Assembly: GCF_000203815.1 (NCBI RefSeq)
Contig: NW_004457690.1
Span: forward strand, 1-64,000
DNA from: Cavenderia fasciculata
Taxonomy: Eukaryota > Evosea > Eumycetozoa > Acytosteliales > Cavenderiaceae
Direction of reading: 5' to 3'
Length of the DNA stretch: 64,000 nt
Numbering within the stretch: position 1 is the stretch's first letter; each line of letters starts with the position of its first letter. Below are positions 21,074 through 32,625 of the stretch, one piece after another. A program made the position numbers and the translations under genes. The notes under the pieces are model-generated. The model was given only the letters and a program-made list of their open reading frames with translations, was not told where the DNA came from and searched no databases.

Positions 21074-23334
21074 CTATCTGGAATGATTAACTTTTCCGTA
21101 CATCTCAAAACTATCAAAATTAAATTGATTTTGTTGTTTTGGTTGTGGTTGTTGTTGTTGTTGGTGTCCATTAACATTAACGTTATTATTATACATTCCA
21201 TTATTAATAGAATTAAAATCAATATTATAATTTGGTTTAATATTTTGTTGAGTTGGCATTGGACTATTTGTTCTAGAATTGTTGTTACTATTGTTGGTAC
21301 TATTACTATTGCTCTTGACCGATGAGGATGATGAAGATCCCAAAGATGATGTGGATGAGGATATTGGTTTGAGTACATCTGAAAAGGCTGATGAAGCTGT
21401 ATTGTTGTTGTTTGAAGCAACAGCAGCAGGTTTGAATGAATTGGTTGATGAAACTGGACTTGTATTCCAACCTCCAAAATCATCAAATGATCCATTCATA
21501 CCATTATTATTATTATTATTATTAATATTATTAGTTTTGTTGGGAGTTGATGGAGATGTGTAGTTATTATTAATCTTGTTAGTATTATTATTGTTATAAG
21601 TAGTAGTATTAAAATTATTATTTAATGGTACTGGTTGTTGAATGGTATTATTATTATTATATCTATTATTATTATTAGCGTTGTTGTTGTTATTATTTAA
21701 ATTTAAATTATTTTGGAAATTGTTTGAAAATAAATCAACCTTGTCAAATGTTATTTCTTCCTTTTGTTGTTGTGGTGGTGGTGTTGGTTTGTTTTGAATT
21801 GGTTTGATTGAAGAAGATGATGAAGATGGTGAAGAAACAAAATCATCAAATGGATCAAATGATGACATTGAAGAAACTGAAGATTGTAAATTCTTTGGTG
21901 GTTGTTGTGATTTTGCAGAATGAGCAGAAGAATCAAATTCCCAATCTCCAAAACCATCATCATTATTATTATTATTATTATTTGATTTTGATTTTTGTTG
22001 TTGTTGACCATTATTATTATTACTATTATTGATGTTATTATTATTTCCATCTTGCCAATCCAACATATCAAAAACATTTTGTTTTCTTTGATTTGTAGGA
22101 GTAGAAGGTTGAGATGGAGAATAAGAAGGAGTGCTATTATTTGAACCATTCAAATTACCACTGCTGTTGGATAAAGGTTTTTGAGGAGAAAAGGTTTGAA
22201 GACCACTTCTTCTTGTTGGATTTTTAAAGGTCTCGAGACGATTTAAAACGTCAAAGATGGTTGGACGTTGGGTAGGGTCAGAAACCAAAAGGAATTGAAT
22301 CATTTGGTTAAAAGAGGGAGAGAATTTAGAGTTTTCTGGAATGGGAAGACGGTTGTTTAAAATACCCAATGTTCCATCAAATGGATCATTGTAATAGGCC
22401 ATTTTAAAGAGTACACAACCCAATGCCCAAATATCAACCTTTTCATTGATAACGTGTCGTTGATAGAGATCAACCATTTCCGGTGCACGGTAAACAAGTG
22501 TTGTGAATGTATTGATATCATCCTCTGCCTTTGATCTTTCTCCATCCTTGTTTGTATCGTAAACTCTTGTTGTTGATGATCCAAAATCACATAATTTATA
22601 ACATCTACTTTGTTCACAATATAATATATTTTCAATCTAGGCAAAACAAAAAAGAAATATTTAATTAATAATTAAAAGAAAAGATATTAATATATAAGTG
22701 TATATATACCTTTAAATCTCTATGAGTAATTGATAAATTATGCATTGACATTACGGCATGACAGGTATCAGAAAAGATTGCCAATATTTCACGTTCAGAC
22801 AATCTAGATTGTTCTCTTTGATTCATAATATCCAAAATTGAACCACCAGAACAATACTCTAAAACCATTAAAAATTCAGTTTCATTTCTTGTTTCATTGA
22901 TTTTAAATGTTTCCAATCTAACTATATTCTTTTGATTACCAAGTTTTTTCTAACAATAAAAATAAAAGTTAATAAACATAATAATCAAAGTATTATTTGT
23001 TGTTTGTATTTCTATTTACCATAACATCGATTTCATTTTTAACAGCTAATATTTTTTCACGATCTTGAACAAACATTCTTTTGAGAGCATAGTCTTGACC
23101 ATAGTCATCACGAACAAGATAGACGATACCAAAACCACCTTCGGCAATCTTTAATCTCTCTGTGAATCTTCGACCATTGATTTCATAGACTGCACCTCCA
23201 ACAGCTCCACTCATACCAAGTACATTGCCTGCTCTCTCTGAAATATATCTCTTTGTATCACCAATATTGATATTGTTGATCTTTTCAGATGCAGCTCCAA
23301 TGACACTACTACCAAATTCAAATATCTTATCCAT
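21074..23334 (-). CDS. NAK/AAK1-GAK family Ser/Thr kinase
   Basis: Three exons on the minus strand, 23020-23334, 22710-22949 and 21074-22636, give 705 residues. The kinase domain spans about 55-330: glycine loop IAEGGFGIVYLV, Lys85 in ALKRM, catalytic HRDLK at 181-185 continuing IEN across the second splice junction, DFG at 202-204, and TLVYRAPEM. HRDLKIEN and DFGSS are typical of the NAK (AAK1/BIKE/GAK/Prk1) family, which phosphorylates clathrin adaptors. The C-terminal half is a disordered Asn/Ser/Gln tail with acidic-Phe clusters such as FDPFDDF and DGFGDWEF, resembling adaptor- or EH-binding peptides. The gene is divergent from EMC4 (319 bp). Role in endocytosis is inferred from family and tail motifs. 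Confidence 0.9.
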
Positions 23335-23653
23335 CCTATATATATATAGAAAAACTAATAGTACTAAATTGTAATAGTAATAAGTATAGTAACAAATGAA
23401 AAAGAAAAAGAAAAAAAAAAAAAGTTATATATAAATAAATATATCTGCTTGAAACAACACTCCTAGGAGATACTAAAGTACGAAACATACTTTGTGTTTG
23501 AAGGGTGGTTGGAGCAGAAAAAGATGAAAAATTTCAAAAAAAACAAAAAAGTGGAGTTGACCCCAACGACCACCCGCTGCTGACAATCGATGATGAACAT
23601 CTTATCATGATACCCTTTAATTTATAACATTAAAAAGAAAGAAAGAAAGAAAT

Positions 23654-24293
23654 ATGAGCAACTTTAAAGCAAACAATCAAAAGAGAAAATGGAATCTTGA
23701 AATATCATCATCATCAGGAGGTGGTAATAATAATAGTTTAACAAAACAATCATTACTACTTGGTGGATCATCATCACAAACATATATAGCATCATCGTCA
23801 TCATCATCTACTGGTTCAACACCTTCTACACAAAATACAGACTTGTTGGTTAAAAAAGCATGGGAATTGGCAAAGTCACCGGCAAAGAGTATATTCATGA
23901 CTGGTTTTCTATTGTGGATGATTGGTAATGGTATCAATATCTTTACCATGCCTGTCATTATCTATTCTGTTATCAATCCAATTAAAGCTATTTTTCAAAC
24001 TAATAATGGTAATTCAAAACAAAAAAGAAACAATGAAAGAAAAAGAGAAAGCAAAGAGACAGTATACTTATTATTCCTTTTTCTTTTCTTTTTTTATAGT
24101 ATTTATAAGATTTAAAGAAATTCAAGATAAAATATTTGTTATGAAGATTACATATATAGTTATACAATTGGCATTGTTGGGTGTTGCATTGTATAAATGT
24201 TCAAGTATGGGTCTATTACCAATCACTCAATCTGATTGGATTTCAAGTTTACCATTAAAGAAATCTTTGGAATTTTCAATAGGTGGAAATTAA
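23654..24293 (+). CDS. ER membrane protein complex subunit 4 (EMC4/TMEM85)
   Basis: Two exons, 23654-24008 and 24100-24293, give 182 residues. The conserved core starts near residue 75 with KKAWELAKSPAKSIFMTGF, followed by a hydrophobic segment LLWMIGNGINIFTMPVIIYS and a second one before YKCSSMGLLP, which closely matches human EMC4 (AVYKCQSMGLLPT). The complex inserts tail-anchored and multipass proteins into the ER membrane. The first 70 residues are Ser/Asn-rich and specific to this lineage. It is convergent with the next gene, with only 39 bp between stops. Confidence 0.92.
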
Positions 24294-24332
24294 TAATAAT
24301 AATAATAATAAATAAAAAAAGAATGAATTTTA

Positions 24333-25442
24333 TTAAACCATATTATTTGTTGTTGTTGTTGTTGTTGATGTGGATGTTGATGTTGATGTGGTCGTTGTTG
24401 TTGTACTAGTACTTAATTGATCTTCATTATTTTGATTATTTTGATTATTGATTTGAGTTTGAAATTTACCTTTAAAAGAAAATAAATTATTTAAAAATAA
24501 TTGTCTTGAATTGATTTGAAGTGGAAGGATTCTAGACATTACAAGATTTGATAAGAGTAATTTTGATCTATAGGTATTATTTAAATTTAAAAGTAAAAGG
24601 GCTAGTAATTGGAATTGGGTGGTTCCACTATCGTCATCCTTGACACTTGTGAGGAGGGTGATTAAAATGGTGGAAACCTCTTCGACGAATCCACTAATCT
24701 CTCCTAGTTTACGACGATCGATCGAAAGTGCATCAGACATGTCTGCAAAAATGTCTACCAATACTCTTGATTTACTACGATCTTGGATATCACCAAGAAC
24801 GGCCGGTGGCAGATACAGTAGAATGTCAGAGATGTCTTGGCGTTCACGGTCCGTCTGAATACTAGTTGAAAAGATGATCGATAGGAATGACAGCCATTGT
24901 TCACCAGTTTGAGTCTGTGTCTTTTTCATATAATCAAATACAGCATTGACAATCAAGTATTTAAATCTTTCATTCTCTATTGATTGTCCAAGTATATTTG
25001 AAAATAAATTAATCGTTGATTCATCAGATGAAGAAGTAGAGGATGAATTAGATGAAGGGGAGACTTGACATTGTTGAACAATATTTGCAATGACAGAGTC
25101 TGTATCTATCGTTTCATTCTTTTTCAAATAATCTAATGCTTTCTTTTTATATACTTTATAACTAATTGGTTCCTTTTTATCTATATTCTTGTATGCATTT
25201 ACTATTTGATTTGAACTAGAAGAAGAAGTATTATTATTATTATTATTATTATTCAATGTTGAAGTTGATTGATCTACATTTATAGTTATTTGTTGTTGTT
25301 GTTGTTGTTGTTGGTTGTTTTGATTGTTGTTATTTTGTTGATTGTTATTATTTTCTATATGATTTTGTATTTGATCTCTTCTACCAATAAATAAAGCTAT
25401 CAACCAAATATATATTGATCCTATAAGTTCCAATACTCTCAT
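24333..25442 (-). CDS. Unrecognised protein with N-terminal hydrophobic segment
   Basis: One open exon of 369 codons. I do not recognise a family. Residues 5-20 (ELIGSIYIWLIALFIG) are hydrophobic and could be a membrane anchor or signal. Gln/Asn-rich and Thr-rich stretches surround a folded-looking middle (about 95-320) rich in Leu and helix formers, such as VEEVSTILITLLTSV and FQLLALLLLNLNN. The last 35 residues are almost pure Thr/Ser/Asn. Codon use in the middle resembles neighbouring genes, so it is probably real. It diverges from the small coiled-coil gene at 25618. Confidence 0.7.
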   Translation of the reverse strand: MRVLELIGSIYIWLIALFIGRRDQIQNHIENNNNQQNNNNQNNQQQQQQQQITINVDQSTSTLNNNNNNNNTSSSSSNQIVNAYKNIDKKEPISYKVYKKKALDYLKKNETIDTDSVIANIVQQCQVSPSSNSSSTSSSDESTINLFSNILGQSIENERFKYLIVNAVFDYMKKTQTQTGEQWLSFLSIIFSTSIQTDRERQDISDILLYLPPAVLGDIQDRSKSRVLVDIFADMSDALSIDRRKLGEISGFVEEVSTILITLLTSVKDDDSGTTQFQLLALLLLNLNNTYRSKLLLSNLVMSRILPLQINSRQLFLNNLFSFKGKFQTQINNQNNQNNEDQLSTSTTTTTTSTSTSTSTTTTTTNNMV

Positions 25443-25617
25443 TTCTATATATATATGTATTCTAGTTGTATATCTTTATCTTTATATTATCTTTTTAATT
25501 AACTTTGACTTTTGAGTTTGCAGTTGCAAGGTTGCTCGATTTTAAAACCTTTTTTTTTTTGATGACAAAGCGTGCTTCTTGATGTTCTTTTAATTTATTT
25601 AAAAGTACTAAATAATT

Positions 25618-26006
25618 ATGGATATTCAAAAGATTATTCAAGAAAGAGATACAGCAGTAGAATATCTATTACAACTTGAAACTAGAGCTAAAGTTTTTGA
25701 AAATGCTTTTAAAACTTATCAAAATGAACATTTTATAGAAAAGTATGTAATGATTTGATTGAATAAGAAATGATCAAAAACTAATGAAACACACGTTTAA
25801 AAAGAGAGAAAAATAAAAAGGATTTTGATACATTGTATAGTGGAGTTGGAGAAATGTCAAGGAAGTATAATTTAATGGTAGATCAATTAGACTTTGAAAG
25901 AAATGAAAATGAACAATTAAAATTAAAAAATGAACAATTAATATTAGAATTGAATAAATATAAAGAAGAATTATCATCAAAGGACAATAATAATAGTCCT
26001 ATTTAA
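25618..26006 (+). CDS. Small coiled-coil protein, unrecognised
   Basis: Two short exons, 25618-25742 and 25805-26006, join in frame to 108 residues; neither exon is long enough to stand out alone. The product reads MDIQKIIQERDTAVEYLLQL... and ends ...KEELSSKDNNNSPI. It is strongly helical with heptad-like Leu and charged residues (LKLKNEQLILELNKYKEEL), so a coiled coil is likely. The intron starts GTATGT; the acceptor is A-rich and weaker. It could be a small subunit of a larger complex, but no family is clear. It converges with UBR7, 37 bp between stops. Confidence 0.7.
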
Positions 26007-26043
26007 ATTGTATAAATATATATATATATTATAAAGGTTATTA

Positions 26044-27408
26044 TTATTTTGATAAACCATTAAAAAGTGATTTTATATCTTGTTTGGTAATTACTATATT
26101 TCCATTATTATTACTATTATTATTATTTTCACTTTGTTCTTGTTGTTGTTGTTGTTGTTGTTGTTGTAATTGTTCAGTTTTTGATTTTAAAAAGGAAAAT
26201 ATTTTATCTTTCATTTGTTGGTATCCTTGAACTAGTTTTTCTTGTTGATGATCTGTCAATTTGTTTTGGAATTGTTCTATACTCTTTTCCAAGTTTTGTT
26301 CTAAAAATGGGTTTTCTGGTCTTTTAATTCTTTTTTTCTCTAATCTTTCACCATCTCCTTGAATATCTATTTCATCTTGATCTTCATCCTCATCTTCACT
26401 ATCCAATTCAATTGGTTCAAATAGGAATAATATATTTTCCTTTTCGTATAGTTTTTGACATTGTTGGCATCTACATAATTCATCTCTCCATCCAAATTTA
26501 CAAAATAAATCATTTACAATTTTAATTGATTCCAAATCTCTTTTACATTGTAATGTTGATGTTGATGATGATGAATTGATGTCATTTGTTGTACTATTAC
26601 TACTATTATTATTGTCTTTTAATCTAATTTGAGGATAATCCAATAGAAAAGGTAATTTTTTGAGACAAGGTAAACAAACAAAATCTTGCATTTGATCTGC
26701 TTCTGGTATAGTTGAGACGGTTTCTTTGGTTGTAGAGTTTAAAGCAATACAAGTTTCATGAAACCAATCAAAACAGAATAGACATTGTACCATATCCTCT
26801 TTGTAATCATATGATTGATCACAATAACAATATTTGCCTTGAAAGTTATGATTGTATATGTTTTTATCATTATTGTCTTGATGTACCTTGTCTTGTAGTA
26901 TACATTTTATATCACCTGCAACAGAGGTTCCACAATCACATCTAAATGATCTCTTTTTAAATAATTCATAGATTTCATGATCTATATGACAATGCATTGA
27001 ACATCCATAACAAAATCCAAACTATCATAAATTAAAGAGACAAAGAGAGAGAGAGAGAGAGAGAGAGAGATTCAATTAATATAACAATAACAATAATATT
27101 GTGATAACACTACTTACAGTATTTGGACAATTCTTACAAGCATAAACAGGTTGTGTTATATATCCCTTTTCAAATGTACATTTACTAAATAAAGTAGTAA
27201 TAGTTAATTAGAATAGTATCGTTTTGTCTCTCTCTCTCTCTCTTTATATATCTTACTCTTCTTCACCCCATTTCTGATCATATTGATCTAATGCCTCTTC
27301 ATAGAGTTCTTTATTCTCATCCAATGAATCTTTAAGTGCATCTTCAACTGTTATCAATTCATCATCATTTCTTTTTCTCTTTATAACTGCTTCTTTATCA
27401 CTAATCAT
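26044..27408 (-). CDS. UBR7-like protein: UBR box and PHD finger
   Basis: Three exons on the minus strand, 27257-27408, 27118-27184 and 26044-27021, give 398 residues. After an acidic lead, a UBR-type zinc domain (about 50-105) shows CKNCPNTFGFCYGCSMHCHIDH and RSFRCDCGT. A PHD-type finger follows (about 125-190): CYCDQSYDYKEDMVQCLFC, WFHETCI and CLPCL. This order and the spacing match UBR7/Mlo2 proteins, putative E3 ligases reported to act on histone H2B. The C-terminal part is an acidic stretch and a Gln-rich coiled coil. The first intron holds a CT microsatellite and the second an AG microsatellite (27043-27070). Confidence 0.92.
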
Positions 27409-27788
27409 CTACTACTTATTATCTCTTTAAAAATAAAAAATTTGTGTTTGACGGGATGATGAACTTTGAAAAAATGTTTTCGATCAAATATACTATCAAT
27501 CTCAAAGATCTATGTCATTGAATCCTTTGATAACTTGGTACGGTACCACTGTTGGTTGAATAGGGTGTACCAACCTTGGTAGTAGTATCTGAACGTTTAG
27601 ATGATACTACAGAGATCGGATCACCGTCGGCCAAGAAATCTACTGCCATCCTTACTGCTCTCCTATCACCATTGCTAGACTAACCTCATACTCCAACTCA
27701 AATCAATGTTGAGGTTATGACAAAGACCAAAACATTTGCAACTGTATCAAACTTGCCTCTAGAAGTTCAAACCAAGGTACCAATTGGA

Positions 27789-27903
<115 letters not shown>

Positions 27904-28106
27904 TTTCAATGATTATTATTATTAATATCTATACCCGCCGACGAGCACGTCTGAAAAGGAGAAAGTTATTTGGCTTTGGATAAAATTCATTGCTTGCCTG
28001 GTATCCAAAAGTGATTAAAATTTATTTTTTACAGATTTTTTTCGAGGTCAGCGGGACTCAACTTGTATCGGTTTTCGGAGTCCTCCCAACCTCCTCCTCC
28101 GCTCAA

Positions 28107-28114
28107 TATAAAAG
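28107..28114 (+). promoter_or_regulatory. TATA box of the lysozyme gene
   Basis: TATAAAAG lies 50 bp before the start codon at 28165, the usual spacing for a dictyostelid gene with a short leader, and directly after a GC-rich block. Confidence 0.6.
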
Positions 28115-28164
28115 CGTCGGTACCCTTTCATTCATTCATTACACTCACTACTACTTATTTAATC

Positions 28165-28943
28165 ATGTACAGATTCATTGCTCTCATTGCCTTTATTTTG
28201 GCTTTTATTTCATCTTCATTTGCTGTTTGTATTTAAATTCCAACAACATCAACATCATCACATCACATGACAATGAAATGAAATAGACTTCTTCTAACCT
28301 ACTATACTCTTCTATTTAGTCAACCTATGACTGCGCTCAAATGCAAGCTCTTACCAAGCAATACATTTCTTCTGATATTCATGTTGCTTCCAATATGATT
28401 TGCATCGCCTACTATGAGAGTTCATGGGAAACTAATGCCTATAACCCGAGCTCCGCAACGGGCCTTTGGCAGATACTTTCGGAACACGTATGTCTACTCA
28501 ACAGAAACCAATTAATTAATTAATTAATTGACTGACTACTACTCTTTTCAGTGATATTAATATTTATTTCCAATTTTTGATACTTTTTAGTGTGATGATG
28601 TTTGCTCTGGAATTTGCAGCAACCCAACTCAACTCTACGATCCAGTAGTCAATGCCAAGTGTGCTGCCAAGGTTTTGGCCGCTCAAGGCTACAATGTAAA
28701 TATAAAAACAGAAATATTATATTTAACCTCTTTCTTAATACAAATATACTAATCTCTTTATTATTTATTCATATCTACCCTATAGGCTTGGACTACATTC
28801 TCGAATGGAGACTGTGCAGTACGTTTGATATATACATACATTTAATCATCTGTAACAATTTTCTATTTAATATTAACCTCTTTATTTTTAATTTTTAATT
28901 TTTTTAGACTTGGGACCTTTGTGATCTCCTCAAGACCAATTAA
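28165..28943 (+). CDS. Secreted C-type lysozyme
   Basis: Five small exons, 28165-28224, 28320-28487, 28591-28695, 28786-28818 and 28908-28943, give 133 residues. Residues 1-20 (MYRFIALIAFILAFISSSFA) form a signal peptide. The mature protein aligns with C-type lysozyme: CIAYYESSW, with Glu53 in the place of hen Glu35; TGLWQI, matching YGIFQI; the Cys-rich CDDVCSGIC; AKCAAKVLAAQGYNAWTTF, matching the AWVAW region; and two further Cys near the end. The role is peptidoglycan cleavage in phagosomes or outside the cell. Exon 1 uses the less common donor GTTTGT, the only choice that keeps frame. A broken duplicate lies immediately downstream. Confidence 0.88.
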
Positions 28944-29300
28944 ATCAATAAACAAATGGGAGATTGTGCCTCGTGGGACCTTTTTGATGTCCTCTAGAAC
29001 AATTAAATCAATAAACAAATGGTTAAATACAAATTTAACTAATTACTACAATATTTTCGCACAGACTGCTTAAAATTGTGATCTTACAAAAAATATATAT
29101 CACATCAGAAAAGAGTCTTGTAACCACGATGATTTGTATCGCCTACTATGAGAGTTCATGGGAAACTAATGCCTACAACCCAAGTGGTGATACAGGACTT
29201 TGGCAGATACTTTCGGAACACGTATGTCTACTCAACAGAAACCAATTAATTAAGTTAATTAATTGACTGACTACTACTCTTTTCAGTGATATTAATATTT
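28944..29300 (+). pseudogene. Broken duplicate of the C-type lysozyme gene
   Basis: Two pieces are present. At about 28957-28993 the sequence encodes GDCASWDLFDVL then stops; it matches the end of exon 4 joined directly to exon 5, with no intron between. At about 29064-29222 lies an exon 2 copy: its first half is diverged and has in-frame stops, while its second half from ICIAYYESSW to LSEH, and the following intron from GTATGTCTAC onwards, is almost identical to the functional gene. Exons 1 and 3 are not found, so no working protein is expected. The sharp change in similarity suggests gene conversion. Confidence 0.8.
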
Positions 29301-29348
29301 ATTTATTATCATTTATTTATTAATTTAAATTAGACCTTAAACCTATTT

Positions 29349-31992
29349 CTATTTATTTCTATTTTTAAAAAATTCATCTAAATCTTGATCTTGCATTGTT
29401 TGTTTAATGTAGAGATCCAAATTTTCATTTTCATCGTCATTGTCAATATCGAGATCTTCATCATCATCTTCAAGACCCTTGAAATCAAATTCCTTAAAGA
29501 TTTCACTGTCAAAGTCATCATCGTCACCATCCATTTCCATTCCCTTGAGCATTGATTCAAAGTCTCCACCTTCTTCACCCAAATCCAAATCCTTGTAATC
29601 ATCCAAATTAATATTCTTTGTAATCTCTTCTAAATTGAAACCATGCTTTTCTACTTGTCCCATTAAATCTCTCATCAAATCTTGATTCTTTTGAACAAAA
29701 TCCTTTTCATTGTCTCTTAGACCTGATAAATCTGCAGATTCAAACTGAGACGACTTTGATTTTGATTTCTTTTTTTCTTGTTTCTTTTCCGTTTCTCTTT
29801 CTCTTTCTCTTTCTTGTCTATCTTGTTCTTCTTCTTGTTCAACATCTTGAAATGAAAAATTGAATAATTTCTTTGCTTGTTGGTCATCTGCTTTTGCAAA
29901 TTGAGCCAATAGTGGTTCAATATCTTTGAATTTATCTTCAATGTCTGACATTTCCTGTGCGTCAATATTTTCGGTGAGTTTGAGAATCTTGCTCATATAA
30001 CTTTCCATCAACTCCTTTTCCTCTTCCATATCGGGTTGGATCAATTCCTCTGCATGGTATTGACCAATCTTTTGAAGGTTACTTTGACTGATAGGTTCTC
30101 CAGAATCGGTTGTAGGGGTGGTAATGTGACCATCCTCTGAGAATACCTGGTCAATGACATCGGATGCCTTGTTTTTAATACGACGATCTCTATCGATCAT
30201 TTTGGCTCTTTCAAAGGCCGAGTATTCCTCGACACCTTTACTAAGAAGAGCATCGAGCTTGTTGAGTACAAAGTCACTTGGGTATTTCAACTCCTCTGGT
30301 GACACGAGTGGTTTGTCTAGATGAGATTGATACTTTTTACCCAACTCTTGTTCCTCTTGACTGATTTCACGCATAAATTCATCGTGTGCCTCTTCTTCTG
30401 CTTCCTCGTCTTCTGCATATTTTGATAATTCACTATCCTCTATTGTACCATCATCAATCAATTCTTGTTCTAGTTTAGAGGCTGTTGAAAGTGTTTCTCC
30501 ATACTTTTGTTTTGATGATAAACTATACACTTCTTCTTCAAGTGCTTGTAAATCATCTTGATGAAATTGTGGTTCTGCAAATTGATTTCTTTCCAACTCT
30601 TCCTCCTCCTCGTCCAAATATTCGTCCTCTTGTTCTTCTAGTTCTTGCAATTCAGCCAATTCTTTTAAAGCTTGTAATTCTTTACTTGTACCCTTTTCAT
30701 TGGCAATTTCTTGTGCTAGACGTTCAGCTTCTTGTTCATGTTCTTCCAAGACACCAGGGTATTTTTCACGAATAGAGTTTTCTAGACTTGTCATCATACC
30801 CTCGTTCATTTGTTCGTAGATGGCGGTCTCGTTCTTTTCATTCTCTTTGCCCATCGAGTCCATGAGAATGCTGCCATACTTGTCATTCACCTTTTTGACC
30901 TCTTCATGACGTGCATTCTCGTTGAGCACCTGAATCAACATCATTCCATTATCAACGTTGACTGGATGATCGAGTGGATACAACTTGGTCAAAATACCAT
31001 GAGCAACACGAATAAATGGTTCACTCTCTGGGTACCTCTGTTTGTACACCAAATACTCTGCATGATTTTGATAAGCAACTCCCAATAATTCATCTTTTAC
31101 CCATGATTTTCTAACTGTCGAGGTAGTCTGAGAAGTCAGAGTATTACCAATACTTCTCTTGTTATTTAACTTTTTACCACTTTTTAAAGCTTGTTGTTCC
31201 AATTCTTCTTGTTGTTTTTGTTTTTCTTGTTCCATATCATATTGATTCCTCCAATCTATTTCTAATAGATCGATAGCTTGTTTTGAACGTAGGATTGCAT
31301 CATCGACATTATCCATTCGAGAATGAGTCTCTGCCATGTTGATCATCAAGACTGCGTATTCACGCAATGAAATACGGTTACGGTCTTGACCAATTACATT
31401 TCTAACGTTGAGTAATGCCTTGTTGTACGATTCCATTGCCTCTTTGTAACGACCTTCTGTCTGATGTTCATAACCAATCGATGACAATGCCTTGGCTAGG
31501 TTGACAAACTTGTCAATCTCATCGCGTGAGAATTGTCTTTGACCGGGTGTAATGAGAAAGTCGAGTGTCGCTTGTGTATGATACGGTGCCAATCGAGGTT
31601 TGAATGGTTTAACATTCTCTGGTTCTATAAAATTTACATTCACCTTTTCTCTATCATACAATGAACTTGACTCTAATGCATTATTAAAGTTATCTCTTGA
31701 ATAATATCTAAGAAGTAAAGTTGTAGTTGTAGATGATGTAGATTTTGATGATGAAATTCTATTATCTAATGAAAGTTTAAGAATAAATAAATGAATAAGA
31801 AATCTTATGTATAGTATGAAACATACATGATGAAAGACTACTATTATTACTCAAAGTATGATAATATTTGTTGTTGTTTAAATAATGACTAGTTGTCAAT
31901 GATGATAAAGACTGTGATGACAATGTAGAAGAGGTTGTTAATCTACGACAACAACGAGTTATCGTTGAAATAGTTGAATTGTATCCAACCAT
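29349..31992 (-). CDS. Probable mitochondrial TPR-like protein with acidic tail
   Basis: Two exons on the minus strand, 31827-31992 and 29349-31765, give 860 residues. The N terminus (MVGYNSTISTITRCCRRLTT...) is rich in Ser/Thr/Arg with no early acids, like a mitochondrial presequence. Residues about 120-300 contain helical repeats of tetratricopeptide type, such as ALSSIGYEHQTEGRYKEAMESYNKAL and AVLMINMAETHSRMDNVDDAI. The rest is highly charged, with coiled-coil Glu/Gln runs and an Asp-rich C terminus (DGDDDDFDSEIFKEFDF). I do not recognise a named family. Without the first exon the reading frame has no ATG near the conserved start. It is divergent from the gene at 32626. Confidence 0.75.
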
Positions 31993-32625
31993 CTCTCTAT
32001 TTCTTACTCTCTATCTATCTCTATATCTCTAAAATAGTAGTGTTAACACTCATTTAATTCGTTCATCTTGAAACCAACGACCGACTCGACTATCGTTTGA
32101 CGATTTTCATTAAAAACTACTACTAGCCACATTGTCATTGTTAAAACATCGTGATTGGTTGGATGGGAGGAAGAGGGTGATTGATTGACAATACGATATA
32201 GGATAAATATACCATCAATAATTAATCACCCTCAACAAGTGTGTTGAGAGAGTAGTGAACAGATAACACACACACACATTCGTTCAAACAAATATTTGTT
32301 TGATGGGTAGTTGGGTTTTGTAAAACGACATACACTAAACCCTAACCCTATCCTATCCTACCCATTTATTTCTTCCCTCCCTCTACTTCTATTTCCCACT
32401 CGTTTTGGAAACGATTAATATAAATCATCTCGGTTACATATGTTGTTGTTGTTGTTGTTATGAATTATTTAAATTATTACTTGTTTGGTTGGTCTGGTCT
32501 GGTCTTCTTCCACCTCTCATCCTTCTTCTCTTGTTCTTTATTATACTTTTATTGTTATATTTACTTTTACTAAAATTCTTCTTTGTTTTAAAATAAATAT
32601 ATTTTAAAAAAGATTTAATCAATAA
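31993..32625. other. Divergent intergenic region
   Basis: No gene is seen between two divergent starts. It contains an AC run (about 32268-32279) and a C-rich stretch around 32338-32372 with two CCCTAA-like units and degenerate CCTAT repeats. Pyrimidine-rich DNA close to 32626 probably belongs to the promoter or leader. Confidence 0.55.

Noticed and set aside
21279-21563. Plus-strand frames opposite the kinase tail
   Set aside because: They are antisense readings of Asn/Ser repeats giving Leu runs.
32338-32372. CCCTAA-like units suggesting an interstitial telomere
   Set aside because: Only two units plus degenerate CCTAT repeats; too short and irregular.
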